Notes: generated by a model not told the origin, from the sequence alone. A stretch of 64,000 nt of DNA from Aphanothece saxicola GSE-SYN-MK-01-06B (GCA_019359745.1 JAHHGT010000005.1:1-64000); one strand, 5' to 3'. Shown: positions 53,216-63,197, counted from the first letter of the stretch. A program made the numbers and translations.

Positions 53216-56200
53216 ACAGCAACCCCGCGCCCACCGCCCCCATGCGGCTCCAGCTGACCGAGCCCTCGGTCGTTCCCGCCGAGGCCTCCCCCGGGGTGAT
53301 CCGGCTGCTCACCGAGCGACTGGAACTCGTGGAGGATCTCTGGCAGACGGTGCTGCGCAGCGAATGCCCCCCCGAGCAGGTGGAGCGCCTGCTGCGGCTC
53401 AAGGAACTGAGCGGTCCGGTGGCGCCGGGTCTGGATCCGGACGCCTCCTCTGCCGTCGACACCGATGGCATCGTGGCCTTGATCAAGGCGATGGATCTGG
53501 CCGAAGGCATCGCCGCCGCCCGGGCCTTTTCCCTGTATTTCCAGCTGGTCAACATCCTTGAGCAGCACATCGAGGAGGACAGCTACCTCGAGAGCATCAA
53601 ACGGGCGCCAGCCCCCGCCAGCAACGACCCCTTCCTGCCTGCCCTGGCCAGCCAGAGCGATCCGGCCACTTTCCGGCAGCTGTTCGAGCGCCTGCGGGCC
53701 CTGAATGTGCCGCCGGGCCAGCTCGAGAACCTGCTGAGGGAGCTCGACATCCGGCTGGTGTTCACGGCCCACCCCACCGAGATCGTGCGCCACACCGTGC
53801 GGCACAAGCAGCGCCGGGTGGCGGCCCTGATCCAGAAGCTGCAGGTGAATGGCCAGGGCAATCCGGACGACAACGACCGGCTGCGGCAGCAGCTGGAGGA
53901 GGAGATCCGGCTGTGGTGGCGCACCGATGAGCTGCACCAGTTCAAGCCGTCGGTGATCGACGAGGTCGATTACGCCCTGCACTACTTCCAGCAGGTGCTC
54001 TTCGACGCCCTGCCCCAGCTGCGCCAGCGCATCCGCGCCGCCCTGGCGGCCAGCTACCCCGACGTGCAACCGCCCCGGGACGCCTTCTGCACCTTCGGCT
54101 CGTGGGTGGGCTCCGACCGGGACGGCAACCCCTCGGTGACGCCGGATGTGACCTGGCGCACGGCCTGCTTCCAGCGGCAACTGATGCTCGCCCGCTACAT
54201 CCAGGCGGTGTCGATCCTGCGCGACCAGCTCAGCATTTCGATGCAGTGGAGCCAGGTGAGCGCCGCCCTGCTGGAATCGCTGGAGATGGACCGGCTGCGC
54301 TTCCCGGAGATCTACGAGGAACGGGCCGCCCGCTACCGTCTCGAGCCCTACCGGCTCAAGCTGAGCTACACCCTCGAGCGGCTGCGGCTCACCCAGCAGC
54401 GCAACCAGCAGCTGGCGGATGCGGGCTGGGAATCCCCCTGTGACGGCTCCTCAGGCCACGAAGCCGGCCTCACCAGCCTGATGGAGCCGGCCCCGCCCCA
54501 GGAACTCCATTACGCCTCGGTGGAGGAGTTCCGCACCGACCTGGAGCTGGTCAAGGAGAGCCTCGATGCCACCGGTCTGAGCTGCGAAGCCCTGCAGGAC
54601 CTGCTCAGCCAGGTGCACATCTTCGCCTTCTCCCTGGCCAGCCTCGACATCCGCCAGGAGAGCACCCGGCACAGCGACGCCATCGATGAACTCAGTCGCT
54701 ACCTGCTGCTGCCGGTGCCCTATGGGGAGATGGACGAGGAGCAGCGGGTGGAGTGGCTGCTGAACGAGCTCAAGACCCGCCGGCCGCTGCTGCCACCGGC
54801 GGCCCGCTGGAGCGCCCCCACGGCCGAGACCTTCGCCGTGTTCCGGATGCTGCAACGGCTGCAGCAGGAATTCGGCCGGCGCATCTGCCGCACCTACGTG
54901 ATCTCCATGAGTCACACGGTGTCCGACCTCCTGGAGGTGGTGCTGCTGGCCAAGGAGGCGGGGCTGGTGGATCCCATGGCCCAGAAGTCGGCCCTGCTGG
55001 TGATCCCCCTGTTCGAAACGGTGGAAGACCTGCAGGGGGCTCCGGCGGTGATGGGTCGCCTGTTCGCCGACCCCTTCTACCGCCAGCTGCTGATCAGCAA
55101 CAGCGACGGCGAGCAGCCCCTGCAGGAGGTGATGCTCGGCTACTCCGACAGCAACAAGGATTCCGGCTTCCTCTCCAGCAACTGGGAGATCCACCGGGCC
55201 CAGATCGCCCTGCAGTCGCTCGCCGATGCCCACGACGTCGCCCTGCGCATCTTCCACGGCCGTGGCGGCTCGGTGGGACGGGGTGGCGGCCCCGCCTACC
55301 AGGCGATCCTGGCCCAGCCCAGCGGCACCCTCAAAGGTCGCATCAAGATCACCGAGCAGGGGGAGGTGCTGGCCTCCAAGTACTCCCTGCCCGAGCTGGC
55401 CCTCTATAACCTCGAAACGGTCACCACCGCCGTGCTGCAGAACAGCATGGTGAGCACCCCGGTGGACGACACCCCCACCTGGAACGTGCTGATGGAGCGG
55501 CTCGCCGCCCGCTCCCGCGACCACTACCGGGCCCTGGTGCACGACAACCCCGACCTGGTGGCCTTCTTCCAGCAGGTGACACCGATCGAGGAGATCAGCA
55601 AGCTGCAGATCTCCAGCCGTCCGGCACGGCGCAAGAGCGGCGCCAAGGACCTCTCCAGCCTGCGGGCCATCCCGTGGGTGTTCGGCTGGACCCAGAGCCG
55701 CTTCCTGCTGCCCAGCTGGTACGGCGTGGGCACGGCCCTGCAGGCCGAGCTCGATGCCGATGGTGAGCAGATGGAACTGCTGCAGCTGCTCTACCAGCGT
55801 TGGCCGTTCTTCCGCATGCTGATCTCCAAGGTGGAGATGACCCTCTCCAAGGTCGACCTGGAGCTGGCCGGCCATTACGTCACCTCCCTGGGACGCCCCC
55901 AGAACAAGCAGGTGTTCGAGCAGATCTTCGCGTCGATCGCCAGCGAGTTCGCCCTCACCCATTCCCTGGTGCTGCGCATCAGCAACCACAGCCGGCTCCT
56001 CGACGGGGACCCGGCCCTGCAGCTGTCGGTCGACCTGCGCAACCGCACGATCATTCCCCTGGGCTATCTGCAGGTGGCGCTGTTGCGCCGGCTGCGGGAG
56101 CAGAAGCGCCAACCGCCGATGAGCGAGGGGCCGAGCGACGGGCCCGGGGGCGGCGACGGCCGCACCTACAGCCGCAGCGAACTGCTGCGCGGTGCCCTGC

Positions 56201-56244
56201 TTACGATCAACGGCATCGCCGCAGGCATGCGCAACACGGGCTGA
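53212..56244 (+). CDS. ppc: Phosphoenolpyruvate carboxylase
   Basis: Anaplerotic carboxylation of phosphoenolpyruvate to oxaloacetate. 1010 residues. [20 protein letters not shown] holds the first active-site His, [40 protein letters not shown] and [20 protein letters not shown] (second His and Gly-rich loop) are all intact, and the C-terminus ends [13 protein letters not shown] as required. A short linker at about 430-460 and an acidic/Gly loop near 970-985 are lineage features. Confidence 0.98.
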   Translation: MNSNPAPTAPMRLQLTEPSVVPAEASPGVIRLLTERLELVEDLWQTVLRSECPPEQVERLLRLKELSGPVAPGLDPDASSAVDTDGIVALIKAMDLAEGIAAARAFSLYFQLVNILEQHIEEDSYLESIKRAPAPASNDPFLPALASQSDPATFRQLFERLRALNVPPGQLENLLRELDIRLVFTAHPTEIVRHTVRHKQRRVAALIQKLQVNGQGNPDDNDRLRQQLEEEIRLWWRTDELHQFKPSVIDEVDYALHYFQQVLFDALPQLRQRIRAALAASYPDVQPPRDAFCTFGSWVGSDRDGNPSVTPDVTWRTACFQRQLMLARYIQAVSILRDQLSISMQWSQVSAALLESLEMDRLRFPEIYEERAARYRLEPYRLKLSYTLERLRLTQQRNQQLADAGWESPCDGSSGHEAGLTSLMEPAPPQELHYASVEEFRTDLELVKESLDATGLSCEALQDLLSQVHIFAFSLASLDIRQESTRHSDAIDELSRYLLLPVPYGEMDEEQRVEWLLNELKTRRPLLPPAARWSAPTAETFAVFRMLQRLQQEFGRRICRTYVISMSHTVSDLLEVVLLAKEAGLVDPMAQKSALLVIPLFETVEDLQGAPAVMGRLFADPFYRQLLISNSDGEQPLQEVMLGYSDSNKDSGFLSSNWEIHRAQIALQSLADAHDVALRIFHGRGGSVGRGGGPAYQAILAQPSGTLKGRIKITEQGEVLASKYSLPELALYNLETVTTAVLQNSMVSTPVDDTPTWNVLMERLAARSRDHYRALVHDNPDLVAFFQQVTPIEEISKLQISSRPARRKSGAKDLSSLRAIPWVFGWTQSRFLLPSWYGVGTALQAELDADGEQMELLQLLYQRWPFFRMLISKVEMTLSKVDLELAGHYVTSLGRPQNKQVFEQIFASIASEFALTHSLVLRISNHSRLLDGDPALQLSVDLRNRTIIPLGYLQVALLRRLREQKRQPPMSEGPSDGPGGGDGRTYSRSELLRGALLTINGIAAGMRNTG

Positions 56245-56260
56245 TTCCCTGAACTCTCTG

Positions 56261-56731
56261 TTGATCCCCTTCCGCAGCCAGCCTTCGACCCCACGCCTGC
56301 GGGAGGGTTATGCCCTGCTCCATCAGCACGACCCCGAACCGGCCGGCCTCAACCGCCTGCTGGAGGCCTGCGGCGATTCCCCCCGCAGCACTGACCGCTG
56401 GGAGCGGGTGCTGGCGCGCAGCGCCTGGCACCTGGTGGTGCTCGACCCGGGCGGGCGGCTGGTCGGCTTCGTGCGGGCCACCAGCGATCAGGCCCTCAAC
56501 GCCAACCTCTGGGACCTGGTGGCCGATCCGGCCGATCCCTGCCGGGATGAGGTGATCGGGGCCCTGGTGCAGGCCGCCCTGGCCCGCCTGCGGCGGGAAC
56601 TCAGCGGCTGCAGCATTTCCCTGTCGGCCCCACCGGAAGCCCTCAACGCCCTCTCCCGGGCGGGGTTCGTGGTGGATCCCGGTGGCATCCGGGCCATGGG
56701 CCTGGACCTGCGGTCCCAGGCAGACGGGTGA
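56261..56731 (+). CDS. GNAT-like acetyltransferase
   Basis: 156 residues from a TTG start 16 bp after ppc. RSAWHLVVLDPGGRLVGFVR, then DVVADP-like LWDLVADPADPCRDEVIGAL and a C-terminal NALSRAGFVVDPGG follow the GNAT strand-helix order. The acetyl-CoA loop (R/Q-x2-G-x-G/A) is poorly matched. Substrate unknown. The start codon is uncertain: no ATG or GTG is available in frame between the ppc end and this point. Confidence 0.65.
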   Translation: MIPFRSQPSTPRLREGYALLHQHDPEPAGLNRLLEACGDSPRSTDRWERVLARSAWHLVVLDPGGRLVGFVRATSDQALNANLWDLVADPADPCRDEVIGALVQAALARLRRELSGCSISLSAPPEALNALSRAGFVVDPGGIRAMGLDLRSQADG

Positions 56732-56752
56732 CCGAGAAAGGGGCGGGGCTGA

Positions 56753-56826
56753 CGAGCATGGAGGGACTCGAACCCCCGACATTCAGAACCGGAATCTGAC
56801 GCTCTATCCAACTGAGCTACATGCCC
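56753..56826 (-). tRNA. tRNA-Arg (anticodon CCG)
   Basis: On the minus strand acceptor GGGCATG pairs with CATGCTC (one G-T), anticodon stem TCAGA/TCTGA holds loop TTCCGGT giving CCG, T arm CGGGGGTTCGAGTCCC type. 74 nt, CCA not encoded. Confidence 0.95.
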
Positions 56827-56900
56827 TGCCACGGCGGTAGGGGTCCCACAGGACCTTTCCCTCCGATGGCGGTACCTTAGCGGCTGACCGCCCCAGAACC

Positions 56901-58007
56901 ATCCGGCTGCACCGCCTGGACCTCCGGCATTTCCGCAACATCGACGGCCTGCGGCTGACGCTGGAGGCGCCCCGCCTGCTCGTGATCGGCAGCAATGGCC
57001 AGGGAAAGTCGAACCTGCTGGAAGGGGTGGAACTGCTCACCAGCCTGCGGTCGCACCGCTGCAGCGTCGACCGGGACCTGATCGGCCACGGCCACCCCAC
57101 AAGCCGCCTGGGCGCCCTCACCGACGAGGCCGACAGCCTGCAGCTGGAGCTGCGCCGCAGCGGCGGCCGCCAGGCGTTCCGCAACGGCAAACGGCTGGAG
57201 CGGCAACTCGATCTGATCGGCCCCCTGCGCTGCGTCGGCTTCAGCGCCCTCGACCTGGACCTGGTGCGGGGGGAGCCCGCCCTGCGGCGCCAGTGGCTGG
57301 ACCGGGTGGTGCTGCAGCTCGAACCCGTCTACGGCGCCCTGCTGAGCCGCTATGGGCGGCTGCTGCGGCAGCGCAGCCAGCTGCTGCGCCGGGGACTGGC
57401 GGCCGGAGCGCGGCAGGAACTGCTGGACGCCTTCGATCAGCAGATGGCCCTGGTCGGCGCCCGCCTGCACCGCCGGCGCCAGCGGGCCCTGCGGCGCCTG
57501 GAGCCACTGGCGGTGGCCTGGCAGCAGCGCATCGGCGGGGCCGCCGAACCGCTCCAGCTGGATTACATCAGCGGCACCGTGTTGGCGGAGGCCAGCGACG
57601 AGGAGGGACCCTGGCGCCAGGCCCTGGCGGAACAGCTGTGCCAGCAGCGGCCTGAGGAGGAACGGCTTGGCCAGTGTCAGGTGGGGCCGCACCGGGACGA
57701 GGTGGGCCTGATGATCGGCGGCCAGGCCGCACGTCGCTACGGCTCCGCCGGCCAGCAACGCACCCTGGTGCTGGCCCTGAAGCTGGGGGAGCTGGACCTG
57801 GTGGGCCAGGTGGTGGGTCAGCCGCCCCTGCTCCTGCTCGACGACGTGCTGGCCGAACTTGATCCCGGTCGCCAGCAGCTGCTGCTGGAGGCGGTGGGGG
57901 ACGGCCACCAGTGCCTGGTGAGTGCCACCCATCTGGAGGCCTTCAGCAGCGGCTGGCGGGCCCAGAGCCAGGTGGTGGAACTGCACGCCGGCGCCCTGGT
58001 GGCCTGA
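56901..58007 (+). CDS. recF: DNA replication and repair protein RecF, no canonical start codon
   Basis: RecF ATPase that helps RecO/RecR load RecA at gaps. [14 protein letters not shown] is the N-terminal strand motif, [19 protein letters not shown] the Walker [21 protein letters not shown] the ABC signature region and [20 protein letters not shown] the Walker B and D-loop. The reading frame is closed by TAG at 56838, and from there to the GTG at 56982 it has no ATG, GTG or TTG; the GTG would delete the first strand. I begin at the ATC at 56901 (IRLHRLDL), where homologues start; CTG at 56907 is an alternative. Confidence 0.88.
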   Translation: MRLHRLDLRHFRNIDGLRLTLEAPRLLVIGSNGQGKSNLLEGVELLTSLRSHRCSVDRDLIGHGHPTSRLGALTDEADSLQLELRRSGGRQAFRNGKRLERQLDLIGPLRCVGFSALDLDLVRGEPALRRQWLDRVVLQLEPVYGALLSRYGRLLRQRSQLLRRGLAAGARQELLDAFDQQMALVGARLHRRRQRALRRLEPLAVAWQQRIGGAAEPLQLDYISGTVLAEASDEEGPWRQALAEQLCQQRPEEERLGQCQVGPHRDEVGLMIGGQAARRYGSAGQQRTLVLALKLGELDLVGQVVGQPPLLLLDDVLAELDPGRQQLLLEAVGDGHQCLVSATHLEAFSSGWRAQSQVVELHAGALVA

Positions 58008-58096
58008 GGCCCGAGCCCCCTGTCGCCGCAGGCAACCTGGCGAACCGCTGATCCGTGCTTCTGGCGCGTATGGTGAGACCTGTTTGACCGGATTCG

Positions 58097-58591
58097 ATGA
58101 ACCAAACCCTTTCCAGCCTGCATCCCAACCCGGGATGGAAGCCCGCCGCCTCCCCCATCCACGCCATTGCACGCCCCGTCTCGGCCCCAGGCGACATCAC
58201 CGACGCGGTAGGGAAACACTGCATCCTCGAGCTCTACGACTGCGATTGCGCAAGGCTCGACGACGAAGCTTTCCTCAGGGACACCATCACGACAGCAGCC
58301 AAACGCGCTGGTGCCACCCTGCTCAACCTGATCACCCACCGCTTCGAGCCCCAGGGCGTCACAGGCCTGGCGTTGCTGGCGGAGTCCCACATCTCCATTC
58401 ACACGTGGCCCGAATCGGGCTATGCGGCCGTGGACGTGTTCACCTGCGGTGACCACACCATGCCCGAGAAGGCCTGTCAGGTCCTTTGGGAGGAGCTGGG
58501 CTCCGGCCGGCACAAGCTCACCAGCTTCCGCCGCGAGACGCCCGAGGCCCTGATCGACAGCCAGAGGGAGCCCCACCTGGCCAGCGCCTGA
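58097..58591 (+). CDS. speD: S-adenosylmethionine decarboxylase proenzyme
   Basis: Pyruvoyl enzyme of polyamine synthesis. [20 protein letters not shown] contains the self-cleavage site, with Ser97 becoming the pyruvoyl group, and [15 protein letters not shown] holds the conserved Cys-Gly segment. 164 residues, a little longer than the minimal bacterial form because of an N-terminal extension of about 25 residues and a short C-terminal tail. It follows recF by 89 bp. Confidence 0.95.
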   Translation: MNQTLSSLHPNPGWKPAASPIHAIARPVSAPGDITDAVGKHCILELYDCDCARLDDEAFLRDTITTAAKRAGATLLNLITHRFEPQGVTGLALLAESHISIHTWPESGYAAVDVFTCGDHTMPEKACQVLWEELGSGRHKLTSFRRETPEALIDSQREPHLASA

Positions 58592-58621
58592 GCCCAGGGC
58601 CAGGGCAAGCCCGGGTGTCGG

Positions 58622-59494
58622 TCAGTCCCGATGCCCCCCCAGGGAGCGGTTCAGCTTGCCGCTCACCAGCCCCTCCAGATCCAGGGCCACGGCGGTGAAG
58701 CCAAGGCCCCTGAAGGCTTCCACCAGCTGGGGGCGCAGTTCACCGTGGGCCAGACACTCCAGCGCCGCCGGCAAGCCGGCGGCGGGGATTTCAATGCGCG
58801 CCGTTTCCCCCTGGCTGCGGACCCGCAGTTCGGGGAAGCCGCGCTGGCGCAACCAGTCCTCGGCGGCGGCCACCCGGGCCAGCCGGGAGGCGTCGATCGG
58901 CTCGCCGTAGGGGAAACGGGAGGCCAGGCAGGGCTGCGCCGGCTTGTCCCACCAGGGCAGGCCCAGGGCCCGGGAGAGCAAGCGCACCCCCGGCTTGTCG
59001 ATGCCGGCCTCGGCCAGGGGCGAGCGCACACCGAATTCGCGGGCGGCGCGGATGCCGGGCCGGTGGTCGCCAAGATCATCAAGGTTGACCCCATCCAGCA
59101 CCTGGGCCCCCTGGGCGGCGGCGGCGATTGGGGCGAGCAGGCGATGCAGCTCCCGCTTGCAGGCATAGCAGCGGTCCTCCGGGTTACTGGTGTACGAGGG
59201 GTCAGCCAGCTCCGCGGTGGCCAACTCGCGGTGGCGCAGGCCCAGCCAGCGGGCCTGGGCGCGGGCCTCCCGGCGCAGATGGGGCGCCAGGGCCGGCGAA
59301 ACGCCGGTGATCGCCAGGGCCCTCTCCCCCAGCCGGTCGCCGGCCAGGGCGGCCACCAGGGCGCTGTCGACGCCGCCGGAGTAGGCCACCACCACCTGGG
59401 GGAAGCTCTCCAGCTGCCGGCAAAGCGCCTCCAGTCCCCGCTCCAGGGGGACGGGCAGGGCTTCGAGCAGGTGGAGGCGGCCGGGTGTGGGCAT
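58622..59494 (-). CDS. larE: LarE-like ATP-dependent sulfur transferase
   Basis: PP-loop ATPase of 290 residues. VVVAYSGGVDSALVAAL is the PP-loop, then SNPEDRCYACKRELHRLLAP with the Cys pair and QPCLASRFPYGEPIDASRLA, all typical of the LarE/ExsB-like family. LarE sacrifices a Cys sulfur to make the nickel-pincer cofactor of lactate racemase; no larB, larC or larA is in this window, so another sulfur-transfer role is possible. The ATG at 59494 is chosen. Confidence 0.87.
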   Translation of the reverse strand: MPTPGRLHLLEALPVPLERGLEALCRQLESFPQVVVAYSGGVDSALVAALAGDRLGERALAITGVSPALAPHLRREARAQARWLGLRHRELATAELADPSYTSNPEDRCYACKRELHRLLAPIAAAAQGAQVLDGVNLDDLGDHRPGIRAAREFGVRSPLAEAGIDKPGVRLLSRALGLPWWDKPAQPCLASRFPYGEPIDASRLARVAAAEDWLRQRGFPELRVRSQGETARIEIPAAGLPAALECLAHGELRPQLVEAFRGLGFTAVALDLEGLVSGKLNRSLGGHRD

Positions 59495-59545
59495 GGCGTA
59501 GATCCTGGCAAGGCTGGGTAGCATCCGGATCAGCACCCCCCGCCC

Positions 59546-60709
59546 ATGTCCCCCGCCGCCCGCAGCACCCAGACCCCCCAGCGCGGCACCGGGCGGGGCA
59601 TCGGCATCCGCACCGCCGCCGGCAGCGACGAGCGCGCCCATGGCCAGCTGCACGTGTACGACGGGGAAGGCAAGGGCAAGAGCCAGGCGGCCCTGGGGGT
59701 GGTGCTGCGCACCATCGGGCTGGGGATCTGTGAGCAGAAGCGCACCCGGGTGCTGCTGCTGCGGTTCCTCAAGGGTCCCGGCCGCGCCTACGACGAGGAC
59801 AGTGCCATCGAGGCCCTGCAGCAGGGCTTCCCCCACCTGATCGACCAGGTGCGCACCGGTCGGGGCGACCACTTCAGCGCCGCGGAAGCCACCCGCTTCG
59901 ACCACCAGGAGGCCCAGCGGGGCTGGGACATCGCCAAGGGGGCGATCGCCAGCAACCTCTATTCGGTGGTGGTGCTCGACGAACTCAACCCCGTGCTCGA
60001 TCTGGGCCTGCTCGACACCGAGGAGGTGGTGCGGACCCTGGCCACCAAGCCGGCGGGCATGGAGATGATCTGCACCGGCCGGGGCGCCCCGCGGCAGCTG
60101 GTGCAGCTGGCCGACCTGCACTCGGAGATGCGGGCCCACAGCGGCCCCCAGCAGGGACTGGAAGGCCTGGAGATCTACACCGGAGAGGGCAAGGGGAAAT
60201 CCACCAGCGCCCTGGGCAAGGGCCTGCAGGCCATCGGCCGCGGCATCAGCCAGGACAAGAGCCACCGGGTGCTGATCCTGCAGTGGCTCAAGGGCGGGGC
60301 GGGCTACACCGAGGACGCGGCGATCGCCGCCCTGCGCGAGAGCTACCCCCATCTGGTGGATCACCTGCGCTCGGGCCGCGACGCGATCGTCTGGCGCGGC
60401 CAACAGCAACCGATCGACTACGTGGAGGCGGAGCGGGCCTGGGAAATCGCCCGGGCCGCCATCGCCAGCGGCCTCTACAAGACCGTGATCCTCGACGAAC
60501 TCAACCCCACGGTGGATCTGGAACTGCTTCCGGTGGAGCCGATCGTCCAGACCCTGCTGCGCAAGCCCACCGAAACCGAGGTGATCATCACGGGCCGCTG
60601 CAAGAGCCGGCCGGCCTACTTCGATCTGGCCAGCGTCCACTCCGAGATGGTGTGCCACAAGCACTACGCCGAGCGGGGCGTCGACCTCAAGCGCGGCGTC
60701 GACTACTGA
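59546..60709 (+). CDS. Tandem CobO-type corrinoid adenosyltransferase
   Basis: 387 residues made of two full CobA/CobO domains. Each has the P-loop GEGKGKS (residues 40-46 and 213-219), a LDELNP segment and a TGR motif near its end. CobO transfers adenosyl from ATP to cob(I)alamin or its precursors in B12 synthesis. The domains share the whole motif order, so an internal gene duplication is clear; whether both act on corrinoids is unknown. Divergent from larE by 51 bp. Confidence 0.88.
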   Translation: MSPAARSTQTPQRGTGRGIGIRTAAGSDERAHGQLHVYDGEGKGKSQAALGVVLRTIGLGICEQKRTRVLLLRFLKGPGRAYDEDSAIEALQQGFPHLIDQVRTGRGDHFSAAEATRFDHQEAQRGWDIAKGAIASNLYSVVVLDELNPVLDLGLLDTEEVVRTLATKPAGMEMICTGRGAPRQLVQLADLHSEMRAHSGPQQGLEGLEIYTGEGKGKSTSALGKGLQAIGRGISQDKSHRVLILQWLKGGAGYTEDAAIAALRESYPHLVDHLRSGRDAIVWRGQQQPIDYVEAERAWEIARAAIASGLYKTVILDELNPTVDLELLPVEPIVQTLLRKPTETEVIITGRCKSRPAYFDLASVHSEMVCHKHYAERGVDLKRGVDY

Positions 60710-60743
60710 ACCTGCGGCGTCTGGAATCCCCGGCCCGCGGCGT

Positions 60744-61565
60744 TCACTCGAGATCGAGCTGGTCGTCCTCGAGCATCTCCACCTCCTCCGAGGCGATGAA
60801 GCGGCCCAGCAGCAGCCCAACCAGCAGAGCCACGTACAGGGTGCTCGCTATACTGAGGAGGATCACGAAGCGCTCCCCCACCGCATTGGCCGGCAGAACG
60901 TCGCCATAGCCGACGCCGGCGATGGTGACGAAACTGAAGTAGGTGAGCCGATCCAGCAGCAGCTGGTGGCTGGCGCCCTCCCCGAGGTTGAAACTTCCTG
61001 GCACGAGCACCTGGGTGGCCGTGGCCAGCACCCCGCCGGTGAGGCCCAGGTGCAGATAACCCGCCGCGGCGCCGGCCATCACCAGCCCATTGACCCGGGG
61101 CACCCGGGCCAGCAGGCGCACCAGCCGCAGGGAGGTGGCCAGGAAGAACAGGCTCAGCAGCACCATTTCCACGGCCCGAAACAGACCACCGGGCCAGGTG
61201 CCGGTGAGCACCGGCACCCAGAGCCCCAGGCCGCCCACCACCCCGATCCAGCGGAAGGTCTCCTGGCGCAGCCGGGCATAGGACACGCCGCCGATCACCG
61301 GCAGGGTGAGGATCGACTGCAGGATCAGCAGATTGAAGACCAGGGCCAGGAGCACGCTGGCCGGCCAGCCCCGGGTGGCCGTCAACGGCATCACCACGAC
61401 CGGCAGCAGGGCCGAGAGTAGCAGCGGCAGGAAGCGCTTCTCGAGGGCGATCAGGCGCCGGGCTTCCTGCCGCCGCCGCTCCAGCCAGCGCCTCCTGGCC
61501 GGGGAGAGGGGCTCAGTAGCGCGGGACGTCAGGATCCACCTCCTGGCTCCAGGCGTCGATGCCAC
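60744..61565 (-). CDS. Two-pore-helix potassium channel-like membrane protein
   Basis: 273 residues. Five or six hydrophobic segments lie between 45 and 185, then a pore loop: TYFSFVTIAGVGYGDVLPAN with the filter VGYGD at 218-222, and a final helix. The C-terminal tail is acidic (EEVEMLEDDQLDLE). No nucleotide or TrkA domain. K+ selectivity is inferred from the filter. The GTG at 61565 overlaps the MoeB gene by 53 bp; the true start may be later. Confidence 0.8.
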   Translation of the reverse strand: MASTPGARRWILTSRATEPLSPARRRWLERRRQEARRLIALEKRFLPLLLSALLPVVVMPLTATRGWPASVLLALVFNLLILQSILTLPVIGGVSYARLRQETFRWIGVVGGLGLWVPVLTGTWPGGLFRAVEMVLLSLFFLATSLRLVRLLARVPRVNGLVMAGAAAGYLHLGLTGGVLATATQVLVPGSFNLGEGASHQLLLDRLTYFSFVTIAGVGYGDVLPANAVGERFVILLSIASTLYVALLVGLLLGRFIASEEVEMLEDDQLDLE

Positions 61566-62682
61566 CCTGCACGTTCACTCCCTCGACGCCGTGACGGCGG
61601 AGGGCGATCAGGGCCTTGGCCGAGCGGCCGCCAAGCTTGCAGTGCACGTAAAGCCGTTTGCCGTTGGCGAGGCGGCGCACCTCCTCGATCGCCTCGCCAC
61701 TCTCGATGCGATCAAGGGGCACCAGCACCGCGCCGGGGATCACGGCAATCTCGGCTTCCGGGGGATTGCGGACGTCAAGCAGGAGCAGGTCGTCCTGGGG
61801 GCCATCGAGCAGGGTCTTGAGTTCGCTCACACTGATGCTGGCCACGCTGCCCGCCTCCTCCTGGCCGGGAGCCGAGCCGCCCACGCCGCAGAACTCCTGG
61901 TAGTCGATCAGCTTGTCGATCACGGGGCGCTCCGGATTGGGGCGCAGCTTCAGCTCCCGGAAGCTCATCTTGAGAGCATCGAAGAGGAGCAGGCGGCCGC
62001 TGAGGCTGGTGCCGATGCCGGTGATCAGCTTGACCGTTTCGGTGGCCTGGATCACGCCGATGATCCCGGGGAGCACCCCCACCACACCGCCTTCGGCGCA
62101 GGAGGGGACCATGCCCGGCGGCGGCGGTTCGGGGAAGAGATCCCGGTAGTTCGGGCCCCCCTCGAAGTTGAACACCGTGGCCTGGCCCTCGAAGCGGAAG
62201 ATCGAGCCGTAGACATTCGGCTTGCCCAGCAGCACGCAGGCGTCGTTGACCAGGTAACGGGTGGGGAAGTTGTCGGTGCCGTCGCAGACGATGTCGTAGC
62301 CGGCGATGATCTCAAGGGCGTTCTCGCTGCTGAGGGCCGTTTCGTAGAGATCCACCTGGCAGTGGGGATTGATCTCGTGGATCCGGGCTTTGGCCGACTC
62401 GATCTTGGGCTTGCCCACCCAGCTGGTGCCATGGATCACCTGGCGCTGCAGGTTGCTGTGGTCCACCACGTCGAAATCGACGATGCCGAGCCGACCCACA
62501 CCGGCGGCGGCCAGATAGAGCAGCAGGGGTGAACCAAGGCCGCCGGTGCCGACGCACAGCACCGAAGCCGCCTTGAGCCGCTTCTGCCCCTCCATGCCGA
62601 CCTCCGGCAGGATCAGGTGGCGGGAGAAGCGCACCACCTCATCGGGGCTGAGCTGGACGGCGCTGGTGTCGGGAGGAAGCAT
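61513..62682 (-). CDS. moeB: MoeB/ThiF-type adenylyltransferase with rhodanese domain
   Basis: Adenylates the C-terminal Gly of ubiquitin-like sulfur carriers (MoaD, ThiS). FSRHLILPEVGMEGQKRLKA, VLCVGTGGLGSPLLLYLAAA, NLQRQVIHGTSWVGKPK and IVCDGTDNFPTRYLVNDACV are E1-like signatures. Residues about 285-389 are a rhodanese domain with the active Cys in LYVHCKLGGRSAKALIALR, so both activation and sulfur delivery are in one chain, as in eukaryotic MOCS3. The E1 zinc Cys pairs are not evident. Confidence 0.93.
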   Translation of the reverse strand: MLPPDTSAVQLSPDEVVRFSRHLILPEVGMEGQKRLKAASVLCVGTGGLGSPLLLYLAAAGVGRLGIVDFDVVDHSNLQRQVIHGTSWVGKPKIESAKARIHEINPHCQVDLYETALSSENALEIIAGYDIVCDGTDNFPTRYLVNDACVLLGKPNVYGSIFRFEGQATVFNFEGGPNYRDLFPEPPPPGMVPSCAEGGVVGVLPGIIGVIQATETVKLITGIGTSLSGRLLLFDALKMSFRELKLRPNPERPVIDKLIDYQEFCGVGGSAPGQEEAGSVASISVSELKTLLDGPQDDLLLLDVRNPPEAEIAVIPGAVLVPLDRIESGEAIEEVRRLANGKRLYVHCKLGGRSAKALIALRRHGVEGVNVQGGIDAWSQEVDPDVPRY

Positions 62683-62704
62683 GGCGGTGGAGACCCACGA
62701 CGCA

Positions 62705-63154
62705 CTAATCGTCCATTCTCCACGCCAACCGCCGGGGGCCGCCCTGCTCCGGCAACCACCAGCAGGCCAGGGAACGGAGCTCTCCCGCGGCGGGACCCCC
62801 CTGCCCCAGGATCAGCATCAGGGTGGGCGCGAAGGCCAGGGAGCTGTCGAGGGCCGAGGGCACGGGCTCCGAGAGCGGATGGCTGTGGGCCGATCCCAGC
62901 ACGCTCAGCCCCCGGGATCGGGCCCACTTCTGCGCCAGCAGCTGCTCACGCGGATCGAGGGCGAAGCGGCGGCGGCGTTCGGCGGCAGGCTCCCAGACGT
63001 TGAGGCAGGGCCAGACGCGCCGGACCCACCAGGGATCCCGGCCCCCGAGCAGCAGGGCACAGCCCTCCTCGGGGGCGGCCGCCAGCAACACGGCCTCAAG
63101 CAGCGTCAGCGCCTGCCGACCGATGCGCAGTTCCGCTGGCGTCTGTGGGTTCAC
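62705..63154 (-). CDS. JAMM/MPN-family metalloprotease (M67)
   Basis: 149 residues. The zinc motif H90-x-H92-P-x7-S-x2-D103 is intact in SAHSHPLSEPVPSALD, and E29 or E30 in APEEGCALLLGG is the catalytic Glu. Bacterial JAMM proteins next to MoeB/ThiF genes trim ubiquitin-like sulfur carriers or release Cys from carrier conjugates (as Mec+ does in M. tuberculosis). It lies 22 bp upstream of moeB on the same strand. Confidence 0.87.
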   Translation of the reverse strand: MNPQTPAELRIGRQALTLLEAVLLAAAPEEGCALLLGGRDPWWVRRVWPCLNVWEPAAERRRRFALDPREQLLAQKWARSRGLSVLGSAHSHPLSEPVPSALDSSLAFAPTLMLILGQGGPAAGELRSLACWWLPEQGGPRRLAWRMDD

Positions 63155-63197
63155 ACCGGTACGTTATGCATCATTCCGTCAGGAGACCTCTCCTTCC

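Noticed and set aside
54451-56112. Minus-strand open frame of about 550 codons
   Set aside because: Antisense to ppc, whose active-site motifs are all intact on the plus strand.
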